A DNA stretch of 64,000 bases from Phaeobacter sp. J2-8 (GTDB lineage: Bacteria > Pseudomonadota > Alphaproteobacteria > Rhodobacterales > Rhodobacteraceae). Position 1 is the first letter of the stretch, and each line of letters opens with the position of its first letter. The DNA lies in the NCBI RefSeq assembly GCF_022867865.1, contig NZ_JALIEC010000002.1:186001-250000 (forward strand), read 5' to 3'. The notes under the pieces are model-generated. The model made no database searches, was not told the origin of the DNA, and was given only the letters and a program-made list of their open reading frames with translations. The position numbers and the translations under genes are program-made. Of the stretch, positions 10,420 to 20,400 are shown piece by piece.

Positions 10420-10830
10420 TCAGGCGGCCTCGGCTGCGCGCTCGCGGATGCGTTGGATCATGGCGCGGAGCCCATTGGACCGCTGGGCTGACAGATTGTC
10501 CTGCAATCCCAGACGGGCAAATTCCCCCGCCGCATCAATCGCCGCCACATCGGCCAGTGCCACGCCGTTATAAAGCGCCCGCAACACCGCGATCAGACCG
10601 CGCACGATCATCGCATCACTGTCGCCGTCAAATTGAAACACGCCGTCCTCTGGCCGGGTGTGCAGCCAGACCTGTGATGCACAGCCGTCGACCTTGGTGG
10701 CGGGCACCTTCAACGCGTCATCCAATGGGGTCATCGCCCGGCCCATCTCTATGACGTGCCGATAGCGGTCTTCCCAATCTTCCAGGAATTCGAAATCTTC
10801 GACAATCTCTTCGAACGCGGCGCTGGCCAT
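10420..10830 (-). CDS. sufE: SufE-family cysteine desulfuration protein
   Basis: Accepts sulfur from a cysteine desulfurase (SufS type) for Fe-S cluster assembly. The active cysteine lies in VDGCASQVWLHT, the family signature. The N-terminus (FEEIVEDFEFLEDWEDRYRHVIEMG) is typical. The ATG at 10830 is favoured over the one at 10857 because GGAGGG stands just upstream of it. The product is then 136 residues, the family size. It is not beside other suf genes here, which is common for stand-alone sufE. Divergent from the lipoprotein gene. Confidence 0.92.
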   Translation of the reverse strand: MASAAFEEIVEDFEFLEDWEDRYRHVIEMGRAMTPLDDALKVPATKVDGCASQVWLHTRPEDGVFQFDGDSDAMIVRGLIAVLRALYNGVALADVAAIDAAGEFARLGLQDNLSAQRSNGLRAMIQRIRERAAEAA

Positions 10831-10951
10831 GGTCCCTCCGATGCTGGTTTCCTTCACCTATGAAGCCAGGACGCAAAGGTCCAGTCGCAATTGCTTTTCA
10901 ACGCCGCGCCAATGCGCTAACCCGGTTGGGAATGAAAGGGAGACTGACCCA

Positions 10952-11464
10952 ATGCGCAAACTGGTTCTGGTAACATTGGTCATGGCCACGTCTGTGGCGG
11001 GCTGTGCCTCGGTGAACGAGTTGCGTTACAATCCATTTAACTGGTTTGGTCGGTCGTCGTCGGCGCCAGTGGCCGCGCCCGCCGATGCCGAAGCGGTCAA
11101 TCCGCTGATCCCGTCACGCCGCTCCGTGCTCGACCCGGCGGAAGAGCCGGAATATACCGGCACATTGGTGCAGGAAGTCAGCGAATTGCACATTCGGCGC
11201 GTGCCCGGCGGCGCGGTGATCGAGGTGACCGGCGTCTTCCATTCGATCGGCAGTTACGACGTGGAACTGGTGCGCGAAGAAGAAGAAGACACGACAGTTC
11301 TGGCTTTCAGTCTTCGGGCGGTTCAACCGACGGCCGGTCGGGGTTGGGGCAATGCACATGTGCGCAGCGTCACCGCCGCCACCAATGTCACCGATCAGGA
11401 TCTGGCGGGGATTAGCACGATCAAGGTTATCGCAGAAAACAACGTGCGCACGGCGCGCCGCTAA
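10952..11464 (+). CDS. Predicted lipoprotein of unknown function
   Basis: The start at 10952 (preceded by AAAGGGAGA) gives a type II signal peptide, MRKLVLVTLVMATSVAGC, with the lipobox VAGC, so the mature protein should be lipid-anchored at cysteine 18. A proline/alanine-rich linker (residues about 35-60) is followed by a small folded region with VQEVSELHIRRVPGGAVIEVTG and a C-terminus with TIKVIAENNVRTARR. 170 residues. I recognise no domain. It lies between sufE and rnd and is likely transcribed alone. Confidence 0.8.
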   Translation: MRKLVLVTLVMATSVAGCASVNELRYNPFNWFGRSSSAPVAAPADAEAVNPLIPSRRSVLDPAEEPEYTGTLVQEVSELHIRRVPGGAVIEVTGVFHSIGSYDVELVREEEEDTTVLAFSLRAVQPTAGRGWGNAHVRSVTAATNVTDQDLAGISTIKVIAENNVRTARR

Positions 11465-11541
11465 AACGCGGCCCGCCCCTAATCAGCGCCGCTCATATTG
11501 AGCGCCCGACATCGACCATCGGTTAACCGATTTCAAACAGG

Positions 11542-12702
11542 TTAACCGATATCGACGATCTCGACCGAATTGCCTTTGACCGCCAACGCCACCGTGCCAT
11601 CACACAGGCGCAGCGCATCGCGACCAAACACGTCAAACCGCCAGCCATGCAGCGCGCCAACATCGCGCAATCCCGCCGCCAAAGCATCGAGATCCGCCGC
11701 AGGTGCCACAAGGCGCGGGGCGACATCGTTGGTCTCAGTCTTGGCCTTCAGCAGCACCCGCAAAAGATCGGCCAGCGCCGGGTTGACCTGCAATTTGTCG
11801 CGCGTGCGGTCCAGTTTCGGCATGTCTTCTGCCGGACAGGCCACCCCGGCCGCAACCGCCGCAAGGATACCTTCGGCGATCTCGCCACGGCGGGCCTCGC
11901 GCAGCAAAAGCCGCGACCGGCTAAGATCGGATGCATTGGCCGGCTTGGTCGAGGCCAGCTCCAGCATCGCATCATCTTTATAGACCCGATTGCGCGGCAC
12001 ATCCTTGGCCTGGGCATAGGATTCGCGGAACCTTGCCAGCTCGCGCACAATTGCCAGGAACTTCGGTGTGGTGGTCCGCGTCTTGACGCGTTTCCACGCA
12101 TCTTCCGGGCGCACGATATAGGTTTCCGGGTCTTCCAGAATTGCCAATTCTTCTTTCACCCAAGGGGCGCGACCGGTCTTTTCCAGCTTTTTGGCGAGAA
12201 ATTCATAGATTTGGCGCAAGTGCGTGACATCGGCCAAGGCATAGACCTGTTGCGCTTCGCTCAATGGGCGACGCGACCAATCGGTGAAACGCGATGTCTT
12301 GTCCACACCTTTGCGGGCGATGGAGCGCACCAATTTTTCATATCCGACCTGTTCGCCGAATCCACAGACCATGGCGGCAATCTGGGTGTCGAACAGCGGT
12401 TTCGGAATGACGCCGGCATCGACCTGAAAGATTTCAAGATCCTGCCGCGCGGCGTGAAACACCTTGACGACGTTTTCATCGCGAAACAGCTCGTACATTG
12501 GTTCCAGCGACAGACCTTCGACCAGCGGATCAATCAGCGCCGCATTGCTGTCGTCGGTGCCCGGCATGGCCATCTGCACCAGGCAGAGTTTGGAAAAGTA
12601 GGTCCGTTCACGCAGGAATTCCGTGTCGACCGTGACATAGGGTTCCTGACGCGCAGCAGAGCAGAACTCTGCCAATTCCTCAGTCGTCGTGATGATCCGC
12701 AT
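11542..12702 (-). CDS. rnd: Ribonuclease D
   Basis: 3'-5' exoribonuclease that trims tRNA and other stable RNA ends. The DEDD exonuclease domain starts with VTVDTEFLRERTY and carries LVEGLSLEPM, KVFHAARQDLEIF and a third motif with YALADVTHLRQIYEFL. A C-terminal HRDC-like helical region follows (LRSRDR-type sequence around residues 200-290). The ATG at 12702 gives 386 residues, the usual length; a longer frame to 12747 is less likely. It follows the cluster of single-gene units and is convergent with the lipoprotein gene. Confidence 0.93.
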   Translation of the reverse strand: MRIITTTEELAEFCSAARQEPYVTVDTEFLRERTYFSKLCLVQMAMPGTDDSNAALIDPLVEGLSLEPMYELFRDENVVKVFHAARQDLEIFQVDAGVIPKPLFDTQIAAMVCGFGEQVGYEKLVRSIARKGVDKTSRFTDWSRRPLSEAQQVYALADVTHLRQIYEFLAKKLEKTGRAPWVKEELAILEDPETYIVRPEDAWKRVKTRTTTPKFLAIVRELARFRESYAQAKDVPRNRVYKDDAMLELASTKPANASDLSRSRLLLREARRGEIAEGILAAVAAGVACPAEDMPKLDRTRDKLQVNPALADLLRVLLKAKTETNDVAPRLVAPAADLDALAAGLRDVGALHGWRFDVFGRDALRLCDGTVALAVKGNSVEIVDIG

Positions 12703-12792
12703 AGGCGCTCTTTTCTGGTTTTTTTGCGCTCCCGTTTCCACGACCATAGGGGCATCATGTCAGGATGAAAAGCCGGTAGTGTATTGCGAATG

Positions 12793-13365
12793 TTACAATT
12801 GCCCGGCAAAGGCGCGCAGCACATCTGGGTAAAGGCGATGTTCTTCGACCAGAACCCGTTCTGCCAGTGTGACTGGCGTGTCATCGGCCCGGATTTCGAC
12901 CCGTGCCTGCCCCAGAACCGGGCCGTCGTCCAGCTCTGGCGTGACCAGATGCACGGAACATCCGGCCTCGGAATCGCCGGCCTCGATCGCCCGGGCGTGG
13001 GTGTGCAGGCCTTTGTACTTTGGCAAAAGAGACGGGTGAATGTTCAGCATCCGCCCCTGCCAGCGGGTCACGAAATCCGCGGTCAGAACCCGCATGAACC
13101 CGGCCAGACAGATAATGTCGGGCTGTGCGGCCTCCAGCGCCTTTTGCACCTCTGCCTCGAACGCGGCGCGGTCCTTGCCAAAGGGGCGATGATCGACAAC
13201 CGCCGTGGGAATGCCGCGCGCACGCGCCTTGTCCAACCCGCCAGCATCCGCCTTGTTCGACAGCACAAGACAGGGCCGCGCGGGATGGTCGCCGGTCATG
13301 CTGTCGACCAGCGTGACCATGTTCGACCCACCACCGGAAATCAGGATGGCAACCCGAAGGCTCAT
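12793..13365 (-). CDS. purN: Phosphoribosylglycinamide formyltransferase
   Basis: Third step of purine synthesis: formylates GAR with 10-formyl-THF. The start at 13365 ([15 protein letters not shown]) overlaps the purM stop (ATGA), so the pair is translationally coupled. Family motifs are [29 protein letters not shown] and [15 protein letters not shown], which include the catalytic Asn-His-Asp set. 190 residues, normal length. A longer open frame to 13560 is read-through inside purM and is rejected. Confidence 0.96.
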   Translation of the reverse strand: MSLRVAILISGGGSNMVTLVDSMTGDHPARPCLVLSNKADAGGLDKARARGIPTAVVDHRPFGKDRAAFEAEVQKALEAAQPDIICLAGFMRVLTADFVTRWQGRMLNIHPSLLPKYKGLHTHARAIEAGDSEAGCSVHLVTPELDDGPVLGQARVEIRADDTPVTLAERVLVEEHRLYPDVLRAFAGQL

Positions 13366-14411
13366 GCAAGCGTCCCGGTATAGGTCACGCTGTCGCCTTC
13401 GGTGACATGCCCAAGCTGATGCACGGTTTCCCCGGCTTCGGTCAGCAAGGCGGTCACGGCCTCGGCCCGGTCCGGCGCCACCACCAGCACCATTCCAATG
13501 CCGGAGTTGAAGGTTTTCAACATTTCGCTGGGCGCCAGCCCGCCATGTTCCGCCAGCCATGCAAACACAGGCGGCAAATCCCAGGCATCAAGGTCGATCG
13601 CAGCACCCTGCCCCGCGTTCAACACGCGCGGAAGGTTTTCGGTCAGCCCGCCGCCGGTGATATGCGCCAGGGCATGCACGCCGCCAGAGCGCACCGCCGC
13701 AAGGGTGGATTTCACATAAAGCCGCGTGGGTGCCAAAAGCGCTGCGCCCAACGTGCCCTCGGCCCAGGGGCAATCGTCGTTCCAGCCGAGACCGGACAAT
13801 TCAACGACCTTGCGCACCAGAGAATAGCCGTTGGAATGCACGCCGTCACTTGCCAAGCCAAGCAGCACATCGCCCACCGCAACATCGGCAGGCAGCGTCG
13901 CGCCGCGTTCCATCGCGCCAACCGCGAAGCCAGCCAGATCGAAATCACCTTCCGGGTACATTCCCGGCATTTCCGCAGTCTCGCCACCAATCAGCGCACA
14001 ACCGGACCGCACACAGCCCTCGGCAATGCCTTCGATAATGCGCGCGGCAATGTCCAGTTCCAGTTTGCCCGTGGCAAAATAGTCGAGAAAGAACAGCGGC
14101 TCTGCACCCTGGCAGACCAGATCATTGACGCACATCGCCACCAGATCAATGCCGACGCCGTCAACCTCGCCTGTGTCAATCGCGATCCGCAATTTGGTGC
14201 CAACCCCATCGGTCGCCCCAACCAGGATCGGATCTTCATACCCGGCCGCTTTCAAATCAAACAGCGCGCCAAATCCGCCAAGACCGGACATCACACCGGG
14301 GCGCGTCGTGCGTTTGGCCGCCGGTTTGATCCGTTCGACCAGCGCATTGCCGGCATCAATGTCAACACCTGCCTGGCTATAAGTCAGACCATTCTTGGGA
14401 GATGTGCTCAT
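13362..14411 (-). CDS. purM: Phosphoribosylformylglycinamidine cyclo-ligase
   Basis: AIR synthetase, the fifth step of purine synthesis. The start at 14411 gives [21 protein letters not shown] and 349 residues, as expected. Signatures include [57 protein letters not shown] and HITGGGL. First gene of the purMN operon. The tRNA gene that received the island lies 308 bases upstream on the other strand. Confidence 0.97.
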   Translation of the reverse strand: MSTSPKNGLTYSQAGVDIDAGNALVERIKPAAKRTTRPGVMSGLGGFGALFDLKAAGYEDPILVGATDGVGTKLRIAIDTGEVDGVGIDLVAMCVNDLVCQGAEPLFFLDYFATGKLELDIAARIIEGIAEGCVRSGCALIGGETAEMPGMYPEGDFDLAGFAVGAMERGATLPADVAVGDVLLGLASDGVHSNGYSLVRKVVELSGLGWNDDCPWAEGTLGAALLAPTRLYVKSTLAAVRSGGVHALAHITGGGLTENLPRVLNAGQGAAIDLDAWDLPPVFAWLAEHGGLAPSEMLKTFNSGIGMVLVVAPDRAEAVTALLTEAGETVHQLGHVTEGDSVTYTGTLA

Positions 14412-14719
14412 GTGTCGGATCCCGTTTGCTGAGTTTGTGCGCCGCGATAGACCAACTGGGCCTGGATGACAACGCATCCTATGACAGAGCGCCCTTTTGC
14501 ACCACAAATCTGGCCCCGGCGCATGGGGTATCGCGGGGAATTTGAGTGAATTTCGCCGCCACCATACGGGCCCTGCCCGTTTCCTGTGCCACGCGCCTGT
14601 CCCAAATTGAAACGCAACGATCATGCCCGGCACCCCCGCCACACCAAAGCCCAACCCAATTCCACCAGCCGACATGCCGACTTGACCTGCCGTATCCTTC
14701 TGGTAGATCACCCTCAGGC
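14412..14719. other. Intergenic region between purM and the tRNA gene
   Basis: About 300 bases with no convincing gene. It should contain the purM promoter (minus strand) and the tRNA promoter (plus strand). I see no riboswitch-like fold or clear repeat. Confidence 0.4.
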
Positions 14720-14796
14720 GGGCCTGTAGCTCAATTGGTTAGAGCAGAGCGCTCATAACGCTTTGGTTGCGGGTTCAAGTCCTGCCGGGCCTACCA
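14720..14796 (+). tRNA. tRNA with CAT anticodon (Met elongator or Ile2)
   Basis: A full cloverleaf is visible. The acceptor arm GGGCCTG pairs with CGGGCCT (with two G-U pairs, at 1:72 and 6:67). The D arm is GCTC...GAGC, the anticodon loop CTCATAA, the T arm GCGGGTTCAAGTCCTGC, and CCA is encoded. The CAT anticodon means either elongator Met or the lysidine-modified Ile tRNA; the body resembles the Ile2 type but I cannot decide. The 3' 47 bases are repeated at 45568-45614, so this gene is the island insertion site and its 3' half now derives from the island att sequence. Confidence 0.93.
14750..14796 (+). repeat. attL: 47-bp direct repeat in the tRNA gene
   Basis: Identical to 45568-45614. 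It runs from the anticodon stem (CGCTCATAACGC) through the T arm to the encoded CCA. This is the usual crossover segment for tyrosine integrases that use tRNA genes. Confidence 0.93.
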
Positions 14797-15363
14797 AAAA
14801 ATCAATGACTTAGAGAGCCGGGTAAGGAGTTCTCGCAGGTTCACTGGACCAAATGCTGTGAACTCGGTCTGGTAAAACGATTCTGATGTTCTCGAGTGCC
14901 TGTCCAAACAGAAGCCCTGAAGGGATGAAGACTCCTTTTGCCGAGGTGCACCCACCCAGAAACCCGCGGCCACCGGCCAACTCCGTGCGAACGCAGGGTT
15001 GCGTTATACGGAAATTACTCTTCAATTCAGCGAACGCGAACTACTGCCTGAACCTTGGCATCGGACGCATATCGAATACAGCCTCAAGATATCGACATCA
15101 GAGTCAGACAGATTCATTCCAAATTCGATCCATCAGATGTCGGGACTGAACATGCATTGCGCCGGCATACTGCTTCGGTGAAACACAGAGTTCTCGGCAA
15201 AATTTCTGGCAGCTAAAGTTGAACTACAGTACTGCGTCCTTGCGGTTCAGTTCTGTCAGCAAAATCGACGAGAACTGATATGAAGTGGTTTACAGCGCGT
15301 ATCCAGCTTCCGAGTAAGCATAGTTCTTTATTCTGGACCCTTCGTTAAATACTCACTACCCAT
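14797..15363. promoter_or_regulatory. Leader region of the BREX operon with a candidate BrxR operator
   Basis: About 570 bases with no supported gene. A perfect 8-bp inverted repeat, TCAGTTCT at 15247-15254 and AGAACTGA at 15271-15278 with a 16-base spacer, lies about 85 bases before brxR. WYL-domain BrxR proteins are known to bind inverted repeats upstream of their own gene, so this is a candidate operator. A second shorter pair (GTTCAC / GTGAAC at 14839 and 14858) is closer to the tRNA. I cannot place -35 and -10 boxes with confidence. Confidence 0.4.
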
Positions 15364-16245
15364 GTGTGTATGACTGGACGCAGCCCTAACCATCTTAATC
15401 AATGGCAACGAGACCGGCGTGCCTTTATAGAGCACCGGCTATACTGGCATGGTTCTATCGGGCTCGCCGATCTGATGGATGTCATGGGGATCAGCCGAGC
15501 GCAGGCCTCCAAGGATCTGAACGAGTATATCGTGGATCATCCAGGGCATCTTTTCTATGACAAGAGCGCCAGGACATATGTGCTGGGAGACGACTTCGAA
15601 GCCCACTACCTGTCCATCGATCCGTCGGAGTACCTGGCTGACCTCGCAGCCATCGCGCGTGGTGCGGCCGTTCCCAAGTCGGAATGGATCGTCGATCTTC
15701 CGGATATCCTGACCCCGTCAATCCCCGCGCGGGGCCTGCCTGCGATGGCAGTGCGCAACGTGTTGATGGCATGCGCGCAGCGACGGACCCTGACCATCGA
15801 GTACCAATCCATGTCGTCCGCTCAGCCCATTAGGCGGAACATCGCTCCGCATGGGATCGCTCATGACGGCTTTCGTTGGCACACACGGGCCTACTGCTTC
15901 AAAGATCATGTCTTCAAGGATTTCGTTCTGAGCCGTATCCTGAACAGTGAGCTTGCCGGGATGGCCGAGATTGACCCCGGTTTGGACTCCGACTGGGTGG
16001 AGACGATCACCCTACAGATCTCGGCTCACCCTTCCCTTTCCGACAATCAGAGACGGATCGTCGAACTGGACTACGGGATGACAGATGGCATTGCGCAAGT
16101 TGTCGTACGGAAGTGCCTCCTGCTTTACAACCTCAAAAGGCTTGGGCTGGACACCGACCCTGACACCCGCGCTCCGCAAGATCAGCACATCGTGCTGGTC
16201 AACAGGTTAGAGGTGCAAACATCCCTTGGACGACAGAGGAAATGA
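15364..16245 (+). CDS. brxR: BrxR, WYL-domain transcriptional regulator of BREX
   Basis: 293 residues. The N-terminal winged helix-turn-helix (residues about 10-75, GSIGLADLMDVMGISRAQASKDLNEYI) is followed by a WYL-type ligand-binding domain with RRTLTIEYQSMSS and a C-terminal extension. This is the layout of BrxR/CapW regulators, known to repress neighbouring defence genes and thought to respond to nucleic acid ligands. It is the first gene of the BREX operon and its stop overlaps the brxA start (ATGA), so it is co-transcribed with the system it would control. An ATG two codons downstream (15370) is an equally good start. Confidence 0.88.
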   Translation: MCMTGRSPNHLNQWQRDRRAFIEHRLYWHGSIGLADLMDVMGISRAQASKDLNEYIVDHPGHLFYDKSARTYVLGDDFEAHYLSIDPSEYLADLAAIARGAAVPKSEWIVDLPDILTPSIPARGLPAMAVRNVLMACAQRRTLTIEYQSMSSAQPIRRNIAPHGIAHDGFRWHTRAYCFKDHVFKDFVLSRILNSELAGMAEIDPGLDSDWVETITLQISAHPSLSDNQRRIVELDYGMTDGIAQVVVRKCLLLYNLKRLGLDTDPDTRAPQDQHIVLVNRLEVQTSLGRQRK

Positions 16246-16856
16246 GAAGACCCCATCGCAAAAAGTATAAAATGTCGTTCAGCACCGGCGGACTTTTCCT
16301 GAACGAAAGCGTGACGGTCGCGCGGATTCACATCGAAGGCGAGCCCTGGGAGCAGACCATGTTACGTGCCTTGGACCAAGGTGCGACGTCCCTCCCGAAA
16401 ACCGCGTCCAATCGGCGTACGCTGCGCGAAATCACCAATCGGTTGCGAACTTTGTCTTCGCAAGAGCGCGAATTTCTGTTGGATGAGGCTGATCGTACCG
16501 ACCAGCAGGCGTTGCTCTGGCTGGCTGCGTGCCGCGCCTACCGGTTTGTCCGGGAATTCGCGCTCGAGATCATTCGAGAACGATATTTATCCTACCAAGT
16601 CGACTTGCCTTTGGAAACTTTTGATATTCTATTCGAGGCCAAGGCGGAATGGGACGAAGATCTGGCGAGTCTCAGCGCCACTACACGCACAAGGCTACGA
16701 CAAGTCCTGTTTCGCATGATGCGTGAAGCGGGGATCCTGTCCGGCGAAAACCGCATACAAACCGCGATCCTGTCGCAGCGCTTGATAGCGATCATTGAAG
16801 ATGAAAACTCGGCGGAGCTTGCGCTCTTTCCCGGAGTGAAGATGGACGGAGTGTAA
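16242..16856 (+). CDS. brxA: BrxA (DUF1819 family)
   Basis: 204 residues. Small helical protein required in type 1 BREX, reported to bind DNA. The sequence around KYKMSFSTGGLFLNESVTVA is the typical family opening. LWLAACRAYRFVREFALEIIRERYL and the C-terminal RLIAIIEDENSAELALFPG also fit. The start at 16242 overlaps the brxR stop; an internal ATG at 16272 would shorten the protein by ten residues. brxB begins two bases after its stop. Confidence 0.9.
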   Translation: MRRPHRKKYKMSFSTGGLFLNESVTVARIHIEGEPWEQTMLRALDQGATSLPKTASNRRTLREITNRLRTLSSQEREFLLDEADRTDQQALLWLAACRAYRFVREFALEIIRERYLSYQVDLPLETFDILFEAKAEWDEDLASLSATTRTRLRQVLFRMMREAGILSGENRIQTAILSQRLIAIIEDENSAELALFPGVKMDGV

Positions 16857-16858
16857 TT

Positions 16859-17461
16859 GTGAAGCCTGAGTTGAGCCGCAAGGAGCGCGCCGAACACCTC
16901 TATCATGTAATTACCAGTGAGCGCTTTCTGACAAAGCAGGGATTGGGCAACGAGGTGCCGTTCTTCATCTGCCCGTTTCCGGCAGCAGAGGGCCTCTCGA
17001 TGGTTGACGACCGAAAGGACCTTATGACCCGTATCGCCCATACCGGCACAAATGTCCTTGATCTCAACCTATATGATCTGGCCCTCAATATTCTGAGAGA
17101 GCGTGACATCCTCGAGCAGGTTCTGGAGGCGGAACCCGACAGTGAGAAAGCCGAGATAAAGGAGCTTCTGCAGGGTGTTCTCGACCCGCAAGCTCACCTC
17201 ATACCGAAGATCGCGGAGGAGATTGATGCGGCCCCCCACGATGTCATCTTCCTGTCGGGCGTCGGCGAGGTCTACCCCTACATCCGATCCCACAATGTGT
17301 TGAACAATCTGCAAAGCACCGCGAAAGAGGCACCCACAGTGCTGTTCTTTCCCGGCAGCTACACCCACGCTCTGGCCACCGGCGCGTCGCTGGATCTCTT
17401 TGGCCAGCTGCATGACGACAAGTACTACCGTGCCTTTAACATTTTGAACTACGAGGTCTGA
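16859..17461 (+). CDS. brxB: BrxB (DUF1788 family)
   Basis: 200 residues, GTG start two bases after brxA. DUF1788 proteins are core parts of type 1 BREX with no assigned enzymatic activity. Family features seen: LTKQGLGNEVPFFICPF near the N-terminus, then a central DRKDLMTRIAHTGTNVLDLNLYDL, DVIFLSGVGEVYPYIRSH, and PTVLFFPGSYTH near the C-terminus. brxC follows after four bases. Confidence 0.92.
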   Translation: MKPELSRKERAEHLYHVITSERFLTKQGLGNEVPFFICPFPAAEGLSMVDDRKDLMTRIAHTGTNVLDLNLYDLALNILRERDILEQVLEAEPDSEKAEIKELLQGVLDPQAHLIPKIAEEIDAAPHDVIFLSGVGEVYPYIRSHNVLNNLQSTAKEAPTVLFFPGSYTHALATGASLDLFGQLHDDKYYRAFNILNYEV

Positions 17462-17465
17462 CCCC

Positions 17466-20400
17466 ATGGCCCATTTGATAAAAGATATTTTTGAAAAGCC
17501 CGTAGACCGCGCTATTGATGGCGTCATCAAGGCCGATGACGAGGCCAGCCTTCGTATTGAGTTGGACGAATACGTCATCACCGGCGAAATCGGGCGCAAG
17601 CTCGAACATTTCCTGGAAGCGTATAACAATTACGATACTTCGAATGGGGTCTGGATTTCTGGCTTTTTCGGCTCCGGTAAATCCCACCTGCTAAAAATGC
17701 TCGCACTCCTACTCGAGAACCGGGAGGTCGATGGCGTCAAAGCCCATGACATTTTCGCCGAGAAGCTGAAAGGCGAGCCGATGTTGGCGGGTGCCTTGAA
17801 CAAGGCTGTCTCAATCTCGTCCAAGTCCATCCTGTTCAACATTGACCAAAAGGCCGACGTCATCTCCAAATCGGATGTCGATGCTCTTTTGGCTGTCTTT
17901 CAAAAAGTCTTCGACGAAACCTGTGGCTTCTATGGCAAGCAACCTCACATTGCGCAGTTCGAACGGGACTTGCATGGCCGTGGCCAGCTTGAGGCGTTCA
18001 AAACCGCCTTTCAGGAGGCTTCTGGAAAGCCTTGGGAACGTGGGCGTGAGCAGGCCCTGCTGGAAGCGAAAAACGTTGCTACCGCCTTTGCCTCAGTGAC
18101 TGGGGGGGATCCAGCCGATGCCAAGGACATCCTGAGCCAGTACCGCAAGGACACCCGCGTCTCGATCGAGGATTTTGCGGGGACTATCAAGGCTTGGATA
18201 GACGAACAGCCCAAGGGGTTCCGACTTAATTTCTTCGTCGACGAGGTCGGTCAGTATATCGCCGACAACGTCAAATTGATGACTAACCTTCAGACCATTG
18301 CGGAAAGCTTGAACACGAAGTGCAAGGGCCAGGCATGGATCATCGTCACTGCCCAACAGGACATGGCGTCGGTGATTGGCGACATGACACAGAAACAAGA
18401 GAATGACTTCTCTAAGATCCAGGCGCGTTTCGGCAACCGTGTGCCATTGAACTCTGCCGATGTTGCCGAGGTCATCCAGCGCCGTCTGCTGTCGAAAACC
18501 CCAGAAGCCGCTGTGACCTTGGGCAATCTTCATGACCGCGAAGAGAACAACCTCAAGACCTTGTTCGACTTCGCGGATGGATCGATCAAGCTCAAGAACT
18601 ATCGGGACCGCGATCACTTCATCGCAAGCTACCCATTCCCGCCTTATCAATACACGCTGTTCCAAATGGCGATCACCTCGCTGTCGCAGCACAATGCCTT
18701 TGAGGGCAAGCACAGCTCCGTCGGCGAACGCTCCATGCTGGGGGTGTTTCAGGAGGTTTCCAAGAAGCTAAAAGACCAAGAGGTCGGCGGTCTGGCGACC
18801 TTTGATTTGATGTTCGAAGGTATCCGGACCGCGCTGAAATCCTCGGCCCAGCAAAGCATTCAGATCGCCGAGAAAAACCTCGACGACACTTTCGCAGTCC
18901 GGGTGCTCAAGGCGCTGTTCCTCGTCAAGTACGTAAAGGAATTCAAACCTTCGGTCCGCAACATTTCGATCCTGTTGCTATCCGAATTCGACGCGGATCA
19001 ATCGCAGCAGCGCCGCCGCATCGAAGAAGCATTGTCGCTACTGGAGCGGAACACGCTGATCCAGCGTAATGGTGAAGTGTACGAGTTCCTGACCAATGAG
19101 GAGAAGGACGTCGAGGCGGAAATCAAATCCCTCGACATCGACCCTTCTGAGCTCACCAAAGAGCTCGAGACGATCGCTTTCGATACCATCCTGCGCCACC
19201 GGAAAATACGGCACCTGGCGACGAACAGTGAATACCCGTTCACCCGCAAGCTGGACGATCATGCAGTCGGCCGGGAATATGAGCTGGCCATCAATCTCGT
19301 CTCTCCCTTCGGCGAAGACGCCGGTAGCCCAGAAGCCGTGCGCATGAAAACGATGTCCCGCGAAGAGCTCGCTGTCGTAATGAAAGCGGATTCAAATTTC
19401 GTCAAGGATCTGATCCTCTTCAAACAGACCGATAAGTTTATCCGCCAGTCGCGGAGCGGTTCGCCTCAACCCGGTCGGGATCGGATCGTCTCCGAAAAAG
19501 GGGATCAGAACAGCCGCCGTGCCAAAGATCTTGAAATGCGGCTGCGCAAGCTGATGGGAGAGGCGCGCCTGTTTGTTCGGGGAGATGAGCTCGACATCGG
19601 CGGAGAAGAACCACAAGACCGGATCATCAAGGCGTTTCAATCGCTCGTCGATAAGGTCTACACGAACCTTCCGATGTTGCGCGGCGTCAGCTATTCCGAA
19701 GCCGACATCAACAAGGCCGTTCAGGCCGAAAGCAGCCTGTTTGGTGCCGAAGGCGCAGGTCTCGGGGAAGCGGAACAGGATGTGCTGAGCTTCATCAACG
19801 CGCAGGCGCGCAATGGCGTGAAGGTGTCCGTCAAATACCTCGCAGAGAGGTTCACGGCAAAACCTTATGGATGGCCTGCCACTGCCGTTCTTTGTCTTGC
19901 GGGCAGCCTTGTGGCGAAGGGGAAGATTGAGGCGCGGGTGGACAGCACGGTCACCGAAGAGCTCGAACTGGCGAAGGCGCTCAACAACAGCCATGCCCTG
20001 CCCAATATCCTGCTCACGCCTCAGCAGGAATTCTCCGCCGTCGAGATCCGCAAAGCGAAGGAGCTTTACCAGGAACTCTTCTCCAAACCAGCTGCAGGCA
20101 GTGATGCGCGCGGCCTTGGGGCGGAATGGGCGGCGAGCGTCAAGGACCTTGAAGCCGAGGTGGACGGGCTGACCCGGCAGGCTCATGACTACCCGTTCCT
20201 GACCGCCCTCGAGCCATTCCAGCAGCAGTTGCGCAGTATGATGGACAAGCCCGCGGCTTGGTTCATCACTGAGGCGCCAAAACGTGAAGACGAGCTGCTG
20301 GACGCCAAGGAAGACCTGTTCGACAAGGTGAAGACCTTTATGGGGGGCGCGCAACGTGCCATCTACGACGACGCCCGCGAGGCGATTTCCAGCCAGTCGG

